Part shown: piece by piece, positions 1 through 8,291 of the stretch
How the letters are laid out: each line of letters begins with the position of its first letter
Position numbering within the stretch: the first letter of the stretch is position 1
NCBI RefSeq assembly: GCF_024298965.1
Contig: NZ_CP085193.1
Coordinates: 186,001 to 250,000, forward strand
Source of the DNA: Streptomyces rapamycinicus NRRL 5491
Lineage (GTDB): Bacteria > Actinomycetota > Actinomycetes > Streptomycetales > Streptomycetaceae
Direction of reading: 5' to 3'
DNA length: 64,000 nt
Notes under the pieces: model-generated
What the model was told of the DNA's origin: nothing
What the model saw: only the letters and a program-made list of their open reading frames with translations
Database searches by the model: none
Position numbers and translations under genes: made by a program

Positions 1-2
1 CC

Positions 3-323
3 AGCGGCTTCCCGAAGCTGGCCGGGATAGCGGCTGCCGCCGAGTCATTTGACCGGATCGGCTACGGCGACTGGTTCATGTACCTGGTCGGCGGTCTGGA
101 AGTGGCAGGCGCCATCGGCCTGCTGGTCCCACGCCTGGCCGGCCTCGCCGCCCTGGCCCTGACCGGACTCATGGCAGGCGCCGAGATCTTCCTGTGGGCC
201 TACCTGGACACCACCTTCTGGTACACCCCGCTCATCCTCGCCGCGATCCTCGGCTGGATCGCCTACGGCCGCCGCCAGGCGACAGCCGCACTCTTCCGAC
301 AGCTCCCGCACCGCGCCCGGTGA
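3..323 (+). CDS. DoxX-family membrane protein, C-terminal part (5' end outside window)
   Basis: The reading frame is already open at base 3 and ends with TGA at 321-323, so only the last 106 codons are visible. It is strongly hydrophobic with about three helices; the GGLEVAGAIGLLVP segment followed by a Leu/Ala-rich helix is characteristic of the four-helix DoxX/SURF4-like family. These are small inner-membrane proteins of poorly defined, often redox-related, function. A Tn3 transposase remnant begins directly after the stop, so the gene sits at the edge of a mobile-element scar. The family call is from recognition only; the missing N-terminus could not be judged. Confidence 0.6.
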   Translation, partial: SGFPKLAGIAAAAESFDRIGYGDWFMYLVGGLEVAGAIGLLVPRLAGLAALALTGLMAGAEIFLWAYLDTTFWYTPLILAAILGWIAYGRRQATAALFRQLPHRAR

Positions 324-515
324 GCAGAGTTGCGGGCCGAGGGACATGAGGTCTGCGACGAGGACGTCGCCCGGCTCTCGCCCCTCAAGCACCGCAATCT
401 GAACGTGCTCGGCCGCTACAGCTTCACCGCCAGCATCCCGGACGTTGGCGCCCTGCGTCCGCTGCGCGACCCGGACGTGCCGGAGCTGGACGAGGTCGAG
501 ACCGGCGTCGAGTGA
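324..515 (+). pseudogene. Tn3-family transposase (TnpA) C-terminal remnant
   Basis: About 60 codons ending at TGA 513-515 read like the extreme C-terminus of Tn3-family TnpA: a DEDVARLSPL stretch followed by HRNLNVLGRYSF, which normally closes a ~1000-residue DDE transposase. Everything upstream is missing, replaced by the DoxX gene end a few bases away. The fragment cannot be catalytic. It marks an old Tn3 insertion or a deletion endpoint; no terminal inverted repeat was identified beside it. Confidence 0.6.
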
Positions 516-768
516 GCCAGGCCGTCAGCCGCCTGCGTTGCCTCGTGCAGCAGGGCAAGTTGGTGCTCGACGGCCTCGGTGAGCCGCTTCTCGTCGTCGG
601 CGGCGAGGAGGTCGAGTAGGGCGCCCAGCGGCGGCGGCCGAACGCCTGGAGGCATTCGTACCACGCGGGATGCGGCCCGCGCTTGCGGGCCCCTCGTATC
701 TTCAACCGCTGGTCAGTGTCGACCAGGGCCTGGCGGGCGAGGTCGACGCCGCTCAGCTCGGTGGTCAT
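416..768 (-). pseudogene. Hypothetical minus-strand gene with frameshift, DciA-like first residues
   Basis: An ATG at 768 overlaps the TGA of the upstream minus ORF (ATGA), a normal operon junction. The first residues, MTTELSGVDLARQAL, resemble the start of actinobacterial DciA/DUF721 proteins carried on mobile elements, but similarity ends there. The frame then reads through a Trp-Tyr-Glu-Cys segment and appears to shift near 625-630, after which a helical stretch (GALLDLLAADDEKRL, then EHQLALLHEATQAADGL) continues in another frame to about 530. The end overlaps the Tn3 remnant in antisense, so the original stop is lost. Function unknown. Confidence 0.3.
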
Positions 769-1070
769 GCGATCACCGCCCCGGCCGTGTCGCCATCGAG
801 CGGCCGGGCGGCGAGCTCGCGCGGCCGGTCCCTCCACCGCACGGCCTCGGCCGTCCCGGTCTCGGCGTGGGCCGCGGTCTGCTCGTGCAGCTGCTCCAGC
901 CGCGTTGCCAGGAGGTACTCGGCGGTGCGTTCCCGGGCGGTGTCGGCGGCCTTCGCCGCGGCGGCCACCGTGTCCGCGCCATTCGGGTGCGCGCGGAACC
1001 AGCGGCGGTTCTGCTCGGTCGCGTACGCCCGCCGTGCCTGGGCTTCGGCTTCCTCGGTCCGGCCCAGCAT
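765..1070 (-). CDS. Hypothetical Ala/Arg/Glu-rich helical protein
   Basis: A 101-codon minus ORF from ATG 1070 with strongly actinobacterial codon use. The protein is predicted to be almost entirely helical and charged (TEEAEAQARRAYATEQNR, then RTAEYLLATRLEQLHEQTAAH), resembling a coiled-coil or helical bundle. There is no signal peptide or membrane segment. It overlaps the following minus gene by ATGA, suggesting translational coupling. The frame stays open upstream without a start codon, so it may be the tail of a longer interrupted gene. No family recognised. Confidence 0.4.
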   Translation of the reverse strand: MLGRTEEAEAQARRAYATEQNRRWFRAHPNGADTVAAAAKAADTARERTAEYLLATRLEQLHEQTAAHAETGTAEAVRWRDRPRELAARPLDGDTAGAVIA

Positions 1071-1189
1071 CGCCAGGGCGCACCGCCGGTACTCCGGTGC
1101 TGCCTGCTGCTTTGCCGGCGGGCTGACGCGCCTCGCGCCGCATCTGCTTGAATGCGGCCCAGCCTGCCGTCCGTCACCGGGAGACCCGT

Positions 1190-1579
1190 ATGCGTCGAAC
1201 GCTTGCTGTGAACGCTCTCGCCGTCGGACTGCTGCTCGCCGGGTGTTCCGAGGAGTCGGAGCCGATCAACGGAGAGTGGGTCGCGGACGGGCCACAACCA
1301 CCGGGGTTCGCCGACTTCGCGGACCGGGCCATGATCCGCGTCGACAAGGACGGCGAGGCCACACTCGGAACCTCGCCGATGAGGCTGTGCGGGGACGCGA
1401 AGGCGACGGCCAAGGACGAGAGCGACGGTGCCGAGTACCGCATCGCGTTCAGCTCCACGTGCGTCACGGTCAACGTTCCGGTGAGCCTGGATGTCGTGGT
1501 CGACGGGGACACCTTGGAGGCCACTCCCACGGGCCTACAGGGCGGGAAGCCCTTCCGCTTCCGGCGTGCCGATCACTGA
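1190..1579 (+). CDS. Putative secreted lipoprotein
   Basis: The start at ATG 1190 gives an N-terminus with two arginines, a hydrophobic core and a lipobox LAGC, with the Cys at about residue 19, typical of signal peptidase II substrates. The mature part is about 110 residues, acidic and beta-rich, with two further cysteines that could pair. An in-frame start 42 bases upstream would bury the signal in a charged extension and is less likely. No family recognised; probably a surface-anchored protein of unknown role. It stands alone between mobile-element remnants. Confidence 0.65.
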   Translation: MRRTLAVNALAVGLLLAGCSEESEPINGEWVADGPQPPGFADFADRAMIRVDKDGEATLGTSPMRLCGDAKATAKDESDGAEYRIAFSSTCVTVNVPVSLDVVVDGDTLEATPTGLQGGKPFRFRRADH

Positions 1580-1637
1580 TCTTTTCGGGTTGCCTTCGGG
1601 TGGTGACGTTGGGTGATCCCTGCGGTATGCCGGAGCT

Positions 1638-2280
1638 ATGCGGTATGCGGATGGCGGAGGCCTGACGGCTGAGCGGCGGGCTGCGCGTGAAGGGATCCGT
1701 CTTGAGGCCGGGCATCGGTTCGCGCGAGGTGACAAAACGTCGGACATCGCCAAGGACCTGCGGGTGAGCGAGCGTTCGGTGGAGCAATGGCGCCGCAACT
1801 GGCGTGAGGGCGGCATGGAGGGTCTGAAGTCGAAGGGACCCGCGAAGCTGCCGAAGCTGTCGGATGAGCGGTTCGCTGTGCTGGAGGAGGAGCTGGCCAA
1901 AGGGCCGGCTGCGCATGGCTGGGAGGACCAGCGGTGGACGCTGGATCGCGTCCGGACGCTGATCGGCCGCCAGTTCCACGTCAGCTGCTCCATCGCGGGA
2001 GTGTGGAGGCTCCTGCACCGCCACGGCTGGTCCTGGCAGAGCCCGGCCCGTCGCGCGTTGGAACGCGACGGACACGCGGTCGAGTTGTGGAAGAAGGACG
2101 TGTGGCCGCAGGTGGAAGGACAGCGGCGGCGCTCGGGGCCCGGATCGTCTTCGAGGACGAAGCCGGGTTCGCGATGACGCCGCCACGAGCGCGCACCTGG
2201 GGCCGGCGCGGACACACCCCGGTGGTCCGGGTGCGGGTCGCGGCTCGTTCCCCGTGGCAGGGTGTCGGCCGTCCTGGACT
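1638..2280 (+). pseudogene. IS630-family transposase, frameshifted and 3'-truncated
   Basis: The N-terminal half is well preserved: a helix-turn-helix domain (SDIAKDLRVSERSVEQWRR), a linker helix, then the winged-helix region GVWRLLHRHGWSWQSPARRA typical of IS630. Near 2120 the frame slips by one base and the catalytic start continues as RIVFEDEAGF (an expected Asp of the DDE triad), then TPPRARTWGRRGHTPVVRVR. The remaining ~150 residues with the last two acidic residues are absent. Some IS630 elements use programmed frameshifting, but the missing C-terminus makes this copy dead. A short direct repeat (GCGGTATGC) lies just before the start. Confidence 0.75.
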
Positions 2281-2362
2281 AGGGCACACACCAGTTGCCG
2301 CCCGAGCACGAGCCGCCCGCAGGTGTCAGGTCACGCTCAGCTGGGCCGTGGGGGGCCGCGTG

Positions 2363-2629
2363 CTACACCGGGGCGACCGGGCGGGTGGTCACCAGGGCGA
2401 GCCACTGGCTGGGGAGGGCCTCCCGCTTGCTGAGGATGCCCGCGACGACGGGCCGGGCATCCGCGAGCGCCAGACTGCTGGTCTCGGCCCGGATCGCGTC
2501 CCATGCGGCCAGCAGCCGCTCCGCCACCTGCTGGAGTGGCTCGGGCGCCACCAGGAACAGCGGGCGACCCGTGGCGACCAGGGCAGCGTCCGAAGCCACC
2601 TCTGTCTGCGGGGTGACGAGCAGGGTCAC
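2363..2629 (-). CDS. Hypothetical protein
   Basis: An 88-codon ORF from GTG 2629 with good codon bias. The protein contains a helical middle (PLQQVAERLLAAWDAIRAE) and a loop with Pro-Leu-Phe-Leu-Val. No signal, membrane span or motif is obvious, and no family is recognised. It diverges from the padR-like gene with only about 20 bases between starts, too little for two promoters, so the start or even the gene is doubtful. It could be a truncated relic. Confidence 0.3.
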   Translation of the reverse strand: MTLLVTPQTEVASDAALVATGRPLFLVAPEPLQQVAERLLAAWDAIRAETSSLALADARPVVAGILSKREALPSQWLALVTTRPVAPV

Positions 2630-2650
2630 CGACTTTTCCGGTATCTCGCG

Positions 2651-3003
2651 ATGGATCGGATGCAGACATCGCTTTCGTCACTGCCGGAGGTGGCCAGGGT
2701 GCGGGAGTTCCAGCGGGGCGCGGTGCGGCTGCACATCCTGCATCACGCGGCCGAAGAGGAGATCCACGGTGCGTGGATGACCGAGGAGCTGGCCAGTCAC
2801 GGTTACCAGATCAGTCCCGGCACGCTGTACCCGACGCTGCACCGTCTGGAGGCGGACGGGCTGCTGGTGTCGAGCAGCGGGTGGTCGACGGCCGTACTCG
2901 GCGGGTGTACAAGGCGACCGAGGCCGGGAAGCAGGCTCTGGCGGAGGACCGGCAGGCGCTGAAGGAACTGGCCCGCGAAGTCCTGGGCGACGAAGCCCCG
3001 TAG
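2651..3003 (+). pseudogene. PadR-family transcriptional regulator, single frameshift
   Basis: From ATG 2651 the product begins with a linker and a PadR winged helix: GAVRLHILHHAAEEEIHGAWM, then the signature GYQISPGTLYPTLHRLEADGLL. Near 2870-2880 the frame breaks; the other frame resumes as EQRVVDGRTRRVYKATEAGK (the wing) and ends at TAG 3001-3003 after a short helical tail. Combined length is about 117 residues, normal for a short PadR repressor. PadR proteins usually repress efflux or stress genes; no target is evident here. Whether the gene is really broken or the sequence has one wrong base cannot be decided from the window. Confidence 0.7.
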
Positions 3004-3032
3004 CGCCCTGGCCGGTCGACGGCGCGCGGGGG

Positions 3033-3695
3033 TTAGGAGGTGCGTGGGGCCACCAGGCCGGATTCGTAGGCGAGGACCACGAGTTGGGCGCGGTCGCGGG
3101 TCTGGAGCTTGGCCATGGCCCGGTTGATGTGGGTCTTGGCGGTCAACGGACTGATGACCAGGCGGTCGGCGATCTCGTCGTTGGACAGGCCCTGGGCGAC
3201 CAGGGCGACCGCTTCGCGTTCGCGGCCGGTCAGCTCCGCCAGCCCGGTGCCGGCGCGGGTGAGGGGCGGCTGGGTGACGTACCGGTCGATGAGCTTGCGG
3301 GTGATCGCGGGCGCGAGCAGGGCGTCGCCGCGGGCGGCGACGCGTACGGCGTGCAGGAAGTCTTCCGGCACGATGTCCTTGACGAGGAAACCAGCGGCGC
3401 CGGCGCGCAGCGCGTCGAAGACGTACTCGTCCATGCCGTAGTTGGTCAGAATGACGACGTGTACACCGGCCAGGGCCGGGTCCGCGGCGATGCGCCGGGT
3501 CGCTTCAATGCCGTCCATGACGGGCATCTGGATGTCGATGAGAGCGACGTCGGGCAGCTGCTCCTTGACGAGCGCCAAGCCCTTTTTGCCATCGGCGGCC
3601 TCGGCCACCACCTCGATGTCGTCTTCGAGGTCGAGTAGCGCGCGGAAACCGCTGCGGATGAGCGGCTGGTCATCGACCAGCAGGACCCGGATCAC
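3033..3695 (-). CDS. NarL/LuxR-type two-component response regulator
   Basis: A complete 220-residue regulator. The receiver domain (about 1-120) has the acidic pair DD at 8-9, the phospho-acceptor D54 in ALIDIQMPVMDG and a Lys in the LVKD segment. A linker leads to a C-terminal LuxR HTH (about 150-212) starting LTGREREAVALVAQGLSNDEIA. The GTG start at 3695 overlaps the TGA of the histidine-kinase gene (GTGA), so the two are co-translated. Streptomyces pairs of this kind often respond to cell-envelope stress; target unknown. Confidence 0.93.
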   Translation of the reverse strand: MIRVLLVDDQPLIRSGFRALLDLEDDIEVVAEAADGKKGLALVKEQLPDVALIDIQMPVMDGIEATRRIAADPALAGVHVVILTNYGMDEYVFDALRAGAAGFLVKDIVPEDFLHAVRVAARGDALLAPAITRKLIDRYVTQPPLTRAGTGLAELTGREREAVALVAQGLSNDEIADRLVISPLTAKTHINRAMAKLQTRDRAQLVVLAYESGLVAPRTS

Positions 3696-4819
3696 GAGGC
3701 TCCGTTCGTGGGGAGTTCGGCCTGGACAGTGAAGCCACCTGCGCTGCGCGGCTCAGTGCGCAGTCGCCCGCCCAAGGCCGTAACGCGTTCGCGCATGCCG
3801 AGCAGCCCGAGACCGGGCGTCGGGGCGGGGTGCAAGATGGCCTTTCCGTTGTCGTCGATATGGATACCGAGGGCGTCCGGCCGGTAATCGATGAGCACTG
3901 AGGCAGTGGTTGCGGCGGCGTGCCGGGCGACGTTGGTGAGCGACTCCTGAACGATCCGGTAAGCGGTACGGCCCACCGCGGCCGGCACGGCGTGCGGGTT
4001 TCCCTCGATCGTCAGCGTCGTCTCCAGGCCGGTCGTTCGGAACCGTTTCACCAGGTTGGGGATGTGGTCGAGTCCGTGCGGCGGGGTGGTGTCGTCGTCA
4101 CGCAGCGCCTCAAGGGTCGCGCGCAGCTCCCGGCTCGCCTCCCGGCCCGCTTCCTGGATCGCCAGCAGGGCCTCCGGCACCTGCTCGCCCCGCCGCCGGG
4201 CCACGTGGACCGCGACCTCGGACTGCACCCTGATAACCGAGATCTGATGGGTGAGCGAGTCGTGCAGCTCCCGCGCGATGCGCAGCCGCTCCTCATCCGC
4301 CCGGCGCCGGGCGGTCTCCTCGCGGGTGCGCTCGGCTTCGTCCGCCCGCCGTTCGGCCTGCCGCACTGCCTCCCCGGCGGCGAAGGCGGCGATCAGCCAG
4401 GCGATCTCAAGGGTGTTCCGGGCCTGCGCCACGACCTCGCGCGCGGGACCGTCATGGAAGACCAGGGCCGTGAGGTGGAGCACGGCCAGCAAGCCCATAG
4501 AGGCAGCCAGCGTGACGGCACGGTGCCCGGCGCGTACCGCGCCGTAGACCGCGACCAGGTACGCGACGGAGAGCACCTCAAACCCGGCCCCCAGGTAACC
4601 CACCGCACACAGCCCGGTGATCGTCAGGACCACGAGCGGCGCCCGGCGGTGCGCGGCCAGCGCCAACCCGCCAGCCGCCAGTAGCGCGCAGCCGAGCAGC
4701 TCGCGGCCCCCGGACGGGTGTGTCTGCGACAGCCCGGTGCCCAGCAGCAGCACCGCCACGCCCACCGCGATCGCCCAGTCGGTGACCCCGGCCGGGACAG
4801 CAAGCCGTCCTTTGCCCAT
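3692..4819 (-). CDS. Sensor histidine kinase (HisKA_3, NarL-type partner)
   Basis: From ATG 4819 the protein has 375 residues. Four or five hydrophobic helices fill residues 14-145; a charged coiled coil (150-180) leads to the dimerisation/phosphoacceptor motif RELHDSLTH with H186. The ATP-binding domain follows: N-box QESLTNVARHA, then DDNGK, and a late GLGLLGMRERV glycine loop. This is the usual actinobacterial HisKA_3 architecture. The frame remains open upstream, but that part is antisense to another gene and not plausible as coding. It is cotranscribed with the downstream response regulator through a 4-base overlap. The signal is unknown. Confidence 0.92.
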   Translation of the reverse strand: MGKGRLAVPAGVTDWAIAVGVAVLLLGTGLSQTHPSGGRELLGCALLAAGGLALAAHRRAPLVVLTITGLCAVGYLGAGFEVLSVAYLVAVYGAVRAGHRAVTLAASMGLLAVLHLTALVFHDGPAREVVAQARNTLEIAWLIAAFAAGEAVRQAERRADEAERTREETARRRADEERLRIARELHDSLTHQISVIRVQSEVAVHVARRRGEQVPEALLAIQEAGREASRELRATLEALRDDDTTPPHGLDHIPNLVKRFRTTGLETTLTIEGNPHAVPAAVGRTAYRIVQESLTNVARHAAATTASVLIDYRPDALGIHIDDNGKAILHPAPTPGLGLLGMRERVTALGGRLRTEPRSAGGFTVQAELPTNGAS

Positions 4820-5048
4820 GGGGGCAACCGTAGCCGGATGTGGTTGTGGGCGAGTCCGGCTCATGGACGAGCAGTCGGCTACCGCGTGCGCGGTACTACC
4901 GAGCCGTCCGCCGCATCCGCAGTATCCGCATCCCGCAGCGGCAGCAGCGGAAAGTGCCTGCACCTGCTGGATGACCGGTGGGGGTCCGGCTCGCATGCTC
5001 AAGGCACATCGAACCTCGCAATCAGCGACGGAGAAGGAGGAGAGCGGC

Positions 5049-5423
5049 ATGAGTGCTTCAGCAGCGCTGATGGCGGCCGCCGAGGGTGGGATCATCGGCG
5101 ACGGACGGACCGGGGCCAACCTGGCCCTCGGGGTGGGGCTGCTCGGCCTGGCCGTCGGCTGGCTGGCCTTGGCCCGAGCCGGCGGCCGGATCAGCACCGG
5201 CAACGCGCGCACCGGCGGGATGTCGGCCATCGCGGTGGGCATGGCCGGCACGGCCCTTGCGGTGTTGCACCTAGCCACCTCCAGTGGCGGTCCCGGCACC
5301 GGCAATGGACTCGTCGGCGCCATCGTGGCCATCCCACTGGGGCTGGGCGCCGTGCTCCTCGGCCGCCGGGCGCTGGCCCGATGCCACCGCGCCGACCGGC
5401 CCGCCGATCGGATGCCCGTCTGA
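5049..5423 (+). CDS. Small multi-helix membrane protein (DUF6223-like)
   Basis: The start at ATG 5049 is fixed by a strong ribosome-binding site (AAGGAGGAGAG just upstream). The 124-residue product has three hydrophobic segments (about 20-42, 54-74 and 84-104) separated by Gly-rich turns, including GLLGLAVGWLALARAGGRI and a central TGGMSAIAVGMAG, and ends in a basic tail. This resembles small Streptomyces membrane proteins classed as DUF6223; the family name is a recollection, not a search result. It is divergent from the two-component system about 230 bases away and could be its target. Confidence 0.6.
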   Translation: MSASAALMAAAEGGIIGDGRTGANLALGVGLLGLAVGWLALARAGGRISTGNARTGGMSAIAVGMAGTALAVLHLATSSGGPGTGNGLVGAIVAIPLGLGAVLLGRRALARCHRADRPADRMPV

Positions 5424-5464
5424 CGGGCACCGTCACGGCGTGCCTGCGGCCACTGCACGCCGGA

Positions 5465-6165
5465 ACCCCGTAGGCGGCGGCGCCGAGGGCCAGGACCGCG
5501 GCGCCCCAGATCACCGAGGACGCCGGGAGAGCGAAAGCCAGGGCGAGGCAGCCGGCCAGCCCAACGGCCGGGATGACCCGCGCCGGGCGGCCGTCGTCCA
5601 CGGTGAGGGTCCAGGCGGAGGCGTTGGCGACGGCGTAGTACGCGAGCACACCGAAGGAGGAGAACCCGATCGCCCCGCGCGCATCGGCCGTCGCTGCGAC
5701 CACCGCCACCACGGCACCGACGACGAGCTCGGCTCGGTGCGGCACCTTGAACTTCGGGTGCACCGCGGCCAGGGCGTGCGGCAGGTGCCGGTCGCGAGCC
5801 ATGGCCAGCGTGGTGCGGGAAACACCGAGGATGCGCCAGCAGCGAGCCGAGCGCCGCCACCGCCGCACCAACACGCACGACCGGTACGAGCCAGTCGGCT
5901 CCCGCCGCCCGGCCCGTGTCCGACAGCGGCGCGGCGGCATCCGCCGGCCCCTTCGGGCGAGAACCGTCAGGACGGCGACGGCGACGACGACGACGGCGTA
6001 GACGACCAGAGTGATGCCGAGTGCGATCGGGATGGCCCGGGGGATGGTGCGGGCGGGGTCGCGGACCTCCTCACCCAGGGTGGCGATGCGCGCGTACCCG
6101 GCGAACGCGAAGAAAAGCAGGCCCGCCGCCTGGAGCACCCCGCTGAAGGCCGCGTCGTCCCCGAC
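5465..6165 (-). pseudogene. APC-family amino-acid permease, truncated at both ends, two frameshifts
   Basis: The minus strand reads an APC transporter core: LLFFAFAGYARIATLGEEVRD (the conserved GEE motif after TM6), then PRAIPIALGITLVVY. Around 5830-5960 the frame is wrong, with the missing piece (RVGAAVAALGSLLA) visible in another frame. It returns in frame at ILGVSRTTLAMARDRHLP and runs through three more membrane helices to about 5465, where the C-terminus runs out against the small membrane-protein gene. The N-terminal ~200 residues are missing beyond 6165. Clearly non-functional. Confidence 0.75.
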
Positions 6166-6204
6166 ATGTCGAGCCGGGCCGCGTCTCAGCGGGCGGGAGG
6201 CCGT

Positions 6205-6320
6205 CCTCGCCTACTCAGTCGTGAGGACGAGGACTTCGTCATCCGGACGGCCACCACTCGCCCCACCAGGCTCGGCCAACCCTTCACCCGCTGGTCGATC
6301 CGCAAACTCGCCGCCTGCCC
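6205..6320 (+). pseudogene. IS630-family transposase fragment
   Basis: About 38 codons match the winged-helix region of IS630 transposases: SREDEDFVIRTATTRPTRLG followed by a Trp-Ser-Ile-Arg-Lys-Leu segment. Nothing of the catalytic domain remains, because a piece of an IS5-type transposase follows within about 20 bases. It borders the truncated permease, so it may mark the deletion endpoint there. Confidence 0.55.
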
Positions 6321-6341
6321 TGATCGCGACGCGAACGCACG

Positions 6342-6461
6342 ATGGCCTGGCTCGCGGGATGCCGTCGACTCCACCGCCGCTACGAACGCAAGGCCGAACA
6401 CTTCCTCGCCTTCACCAGCATCGCCTGCACCCTCATCTGCTACCGCAGACTCGCCAAATGA
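6342..6461 (+). pseudogene. IS5-family transposase C-terminal fragment
   Basis: A 39-codon frame from ATG 6342 to TGA 6459-6461 reads the C-terminal helix of IS5-type DDE transposases: RRYERKAEHFLAFTSIAC, then CYRRLAK. It contains the YxxR-ExK arrangement usual near the end of these enzymes. The rest is missing; the IS630 scrap lies directly upstream. Together they form a 250-base mobile-element graveyard between the broken permease and the FAD dehydrogenase gene. Confidence 0.65.
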
Positions 6462-6585
6462 GGTGGCCCTTAAGCTGGAACCCTCCGACGCGCAAGGCAC
6501 GTCGCTGACGCGGGAGTACCGTGCGTGGAACTCCGGCTCTGGGAGCTCTGTCGTCCGCGGCCCGGTCTTGTGCTTGGCCAAGGGG

Positions 6586-8001
6586 TCATGCCTGCCCGAA
6601 AACTTTGCCAGGGTTGAGAATCCCGGCCGGGTCGAGAGCACGCTTCACCGCGCGATGCATCTCCAGGACGGCCGGGCCGAGTTCACGGGTGAGGCCGGGC
6701 CGCTTGAGCAGTCCCACACCGTGCTCACCAGTCACCGTCCCACCCAATTCGAGGGCGTCCGCGATGATGTCGTCGAACGCCGCGCGGGCCCGGACCTGAG
6801 CCGCTGCGTCACCGCGTTCCGTCACCAGAAGCGGATGCAAGTTGCCGTCGCCGACGTGCGCGATGTTAGCGATGGTGATCCGGTGCCTCTCCGCGGTCCG
6901 GTCGATGCGGGCCAGCATCTCCGCCACCGCCCCGATGGGCACACAGACGTCCTCCGTGAGTACCGGCCCCAGCCGCTCGAGCGCGGGGAAGGCCAGCCGG
7001 CGGGCCGCGAAGAGCATCTTGGCCTCTTCCTCTGTCTCCGACCGGTCCGCCCAAGTAGAGCCAGCCCCGCGGAAGCAGTCGACCATCCGGCGGGCGCCCT
7101 CCTCGGCGGCGCGGCCATCATCGTCGAAACGGGCCAGGAGGACCACGTCCGCCTCGGCGGAGAGCCCCATGTTCTTCCAGGCATCGACCGCGCGCAGACA
7201 GTGCCGGTCGACGAGTTCCAGCGCGGCCGGCCGCAGCCCGGCGGCAGCCGTCGCACGCACCGCGTCACCGGCCTGCCCGACGCTGTCGAAGTAGCCGACG
7301 GCGGTCACGCCGACCGGAGGCAGGCGTCGCAGCCGGACCGTGATCTCGGTGACGACACCAAGGGTGCCCTCGGCACCCACCATGAGGCCCACAAGGTCAT
7401 AGCCGGCGACCCCCTTCGACGTACGGCGCCCGAGCCGGACCACCTCGCCCGTGCCGGTCACGACCTCCAAACCGAGGACATAGTCGCGAGTGACGCCGTA
7501 CTTGACGCAGCACACTCCGCCAGCGTTCGTCGCGACATTTCCTCCCATGGTCGACCAGGGCGAACTGGCAGGGTCAGGCGGGTACCACAGGCCGAGCGCC
7601 GCTACATGGGCGCGCAGGTCGTCGTTGACCACACCGGGCTGTACGACGGCGAGGCGCTCCAGCTGGTCGACCTCCAGCACCCGGTCCATGCCGTCCAGCG
7701 CGAGGATCACGCCGCCTTCGACGGCATTGGCGCCCCCCGACAATCCAGTACCGGCGCCGCGTGCAACCAAGGGGACTCCTTGCTCCAGGCACGCACGAAC
7801 CACGGTCCGGACCTCGTCGGTGCTCTTGGCGCGCACGACGGCCACCGCACGGCCAACAGGCGCCCACACCGCCTGGTCGTGGGAGAGACCGGCGACGATG
7901 TCCGGATCAGTCACCACCCGGCCAGTGGGCAGCCGTCGCCTGAGTACTTCGGCGATACCCACGGCAGGGGGCGTCGTGCTGACGAAGTTCCGCTCGGCCA
8001 C
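6586..8001 (-). CDS. FAD-linked oxidase / D-2-hydroxyacid dehydrogenase (GlcD-like)
   Basis: A complete GlcD/D-lactate dehydrogenase-type flavoprotein. The N-terminal PP-loop FAD domain has VVRAKSTDEVRTVV, VARGAGTGLSGGANAVEGG and PWSTMGGNVATNAGG; the C-terminal FAD-oxidase domain contains the conserved NIAHVGDGNLHP and GTVTGEHGVG motifs, ending PGKVFG. It should oxidise glycolate, D-lactate or a similar 2-hydroxyacid, passing electrons to quinone or another acceptor. A GTG at 8007 lies one base from a GGAGG box, whereas GTG 8001 lies seven bases from it, so 8001 (471 residues) is preferred. No glcE/glcF partners are adjacent. Confidence 0.9.
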   Translation of the reverse strand: MAERNFVSTTPPAVGIAEVLRRRLPTGRVVTDPDIVAGLSHDQAVWAPVGRAVAVVRAKSTDEVRTVVRACLEQGVPLVARGAGTGLSGGANAVEGGVILALDGMDRVLEVDQLERLAVVQPGVVNDDLRAHVAALGLWYPPDPASSPWSTMGGNVATNAGGVCCVKYGVTRDYVLGLEVVTGTGEVVRLGRRTSKGVAGYDLVGLMVGAEGTLGVVTEITVRLRRLPPVGVTAVGYFDSVGQAGDAVRATAAAGLRPAALELVDRHCLRAVDAWKNMGLSAEADVVLLARFDDDGRAAEEGARRMVDCFRGAGSTWADRSETEEEAKMLFAARRLAFPALERLGPVLTEDVCVPIGAVAEMLARIDRTAERHRITIANIAHVGDGNLHPLLVTERGDAAAQVRARAAFDDIIADALELGGTVTGEHGVGLLKRPGLTRELGPAVLEMHRAVKRALDPAGILNPGKVFGQA

Positions 8002-8291
8002 CCGCACACCTCCAGAGAAGTTGACTCACATATGAATGCGCCATAGATGGCACCGCACCGCCGGGCAGCCGGTTCATGGACGATATGCACGAATGACCGA
8101 TGGAAGTCTTGGGGCGCCTCTTGCTCCGTTCCGTTCCTCCCCCTGGTGGCGCGCTTCCCGGCGCGACCGGCTCGGGCTCGAAACGGGTGCCGGTCGGGTG
8201 CGGCGAGTGGTGCCAGGCACTGGGGGCGGCGGCACTGGCCAGGAGCGCCGCCGCCCAGCGCGACGGTCAGGCAGAGCCGCAGCGTCCAGGC

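Noticed and set aside
1638..2280. Programmed frameshifting keeping the IS630 transposase functional.
   Set aside because: Even with a shift at about 2120 the frame loses similarity near 2280, before the remaining catalytic residues, so the product would be inactive.
4820..5878. N-terminal extension of the histidine kinase by about 350 codons.
   Set aside because: The extension is Arg/Pro/Gly-rich, antisense to the small membrane protein gene, and the kinase has a good ATG and first membrane helix at 4819.
5284..8046. A 920-codon open frame on the plus strand.
   Set aside because: It runs antisense through the clear GlcD-type gene and a permease relic; its composition is non-protein-like except for the short IS630 piece.
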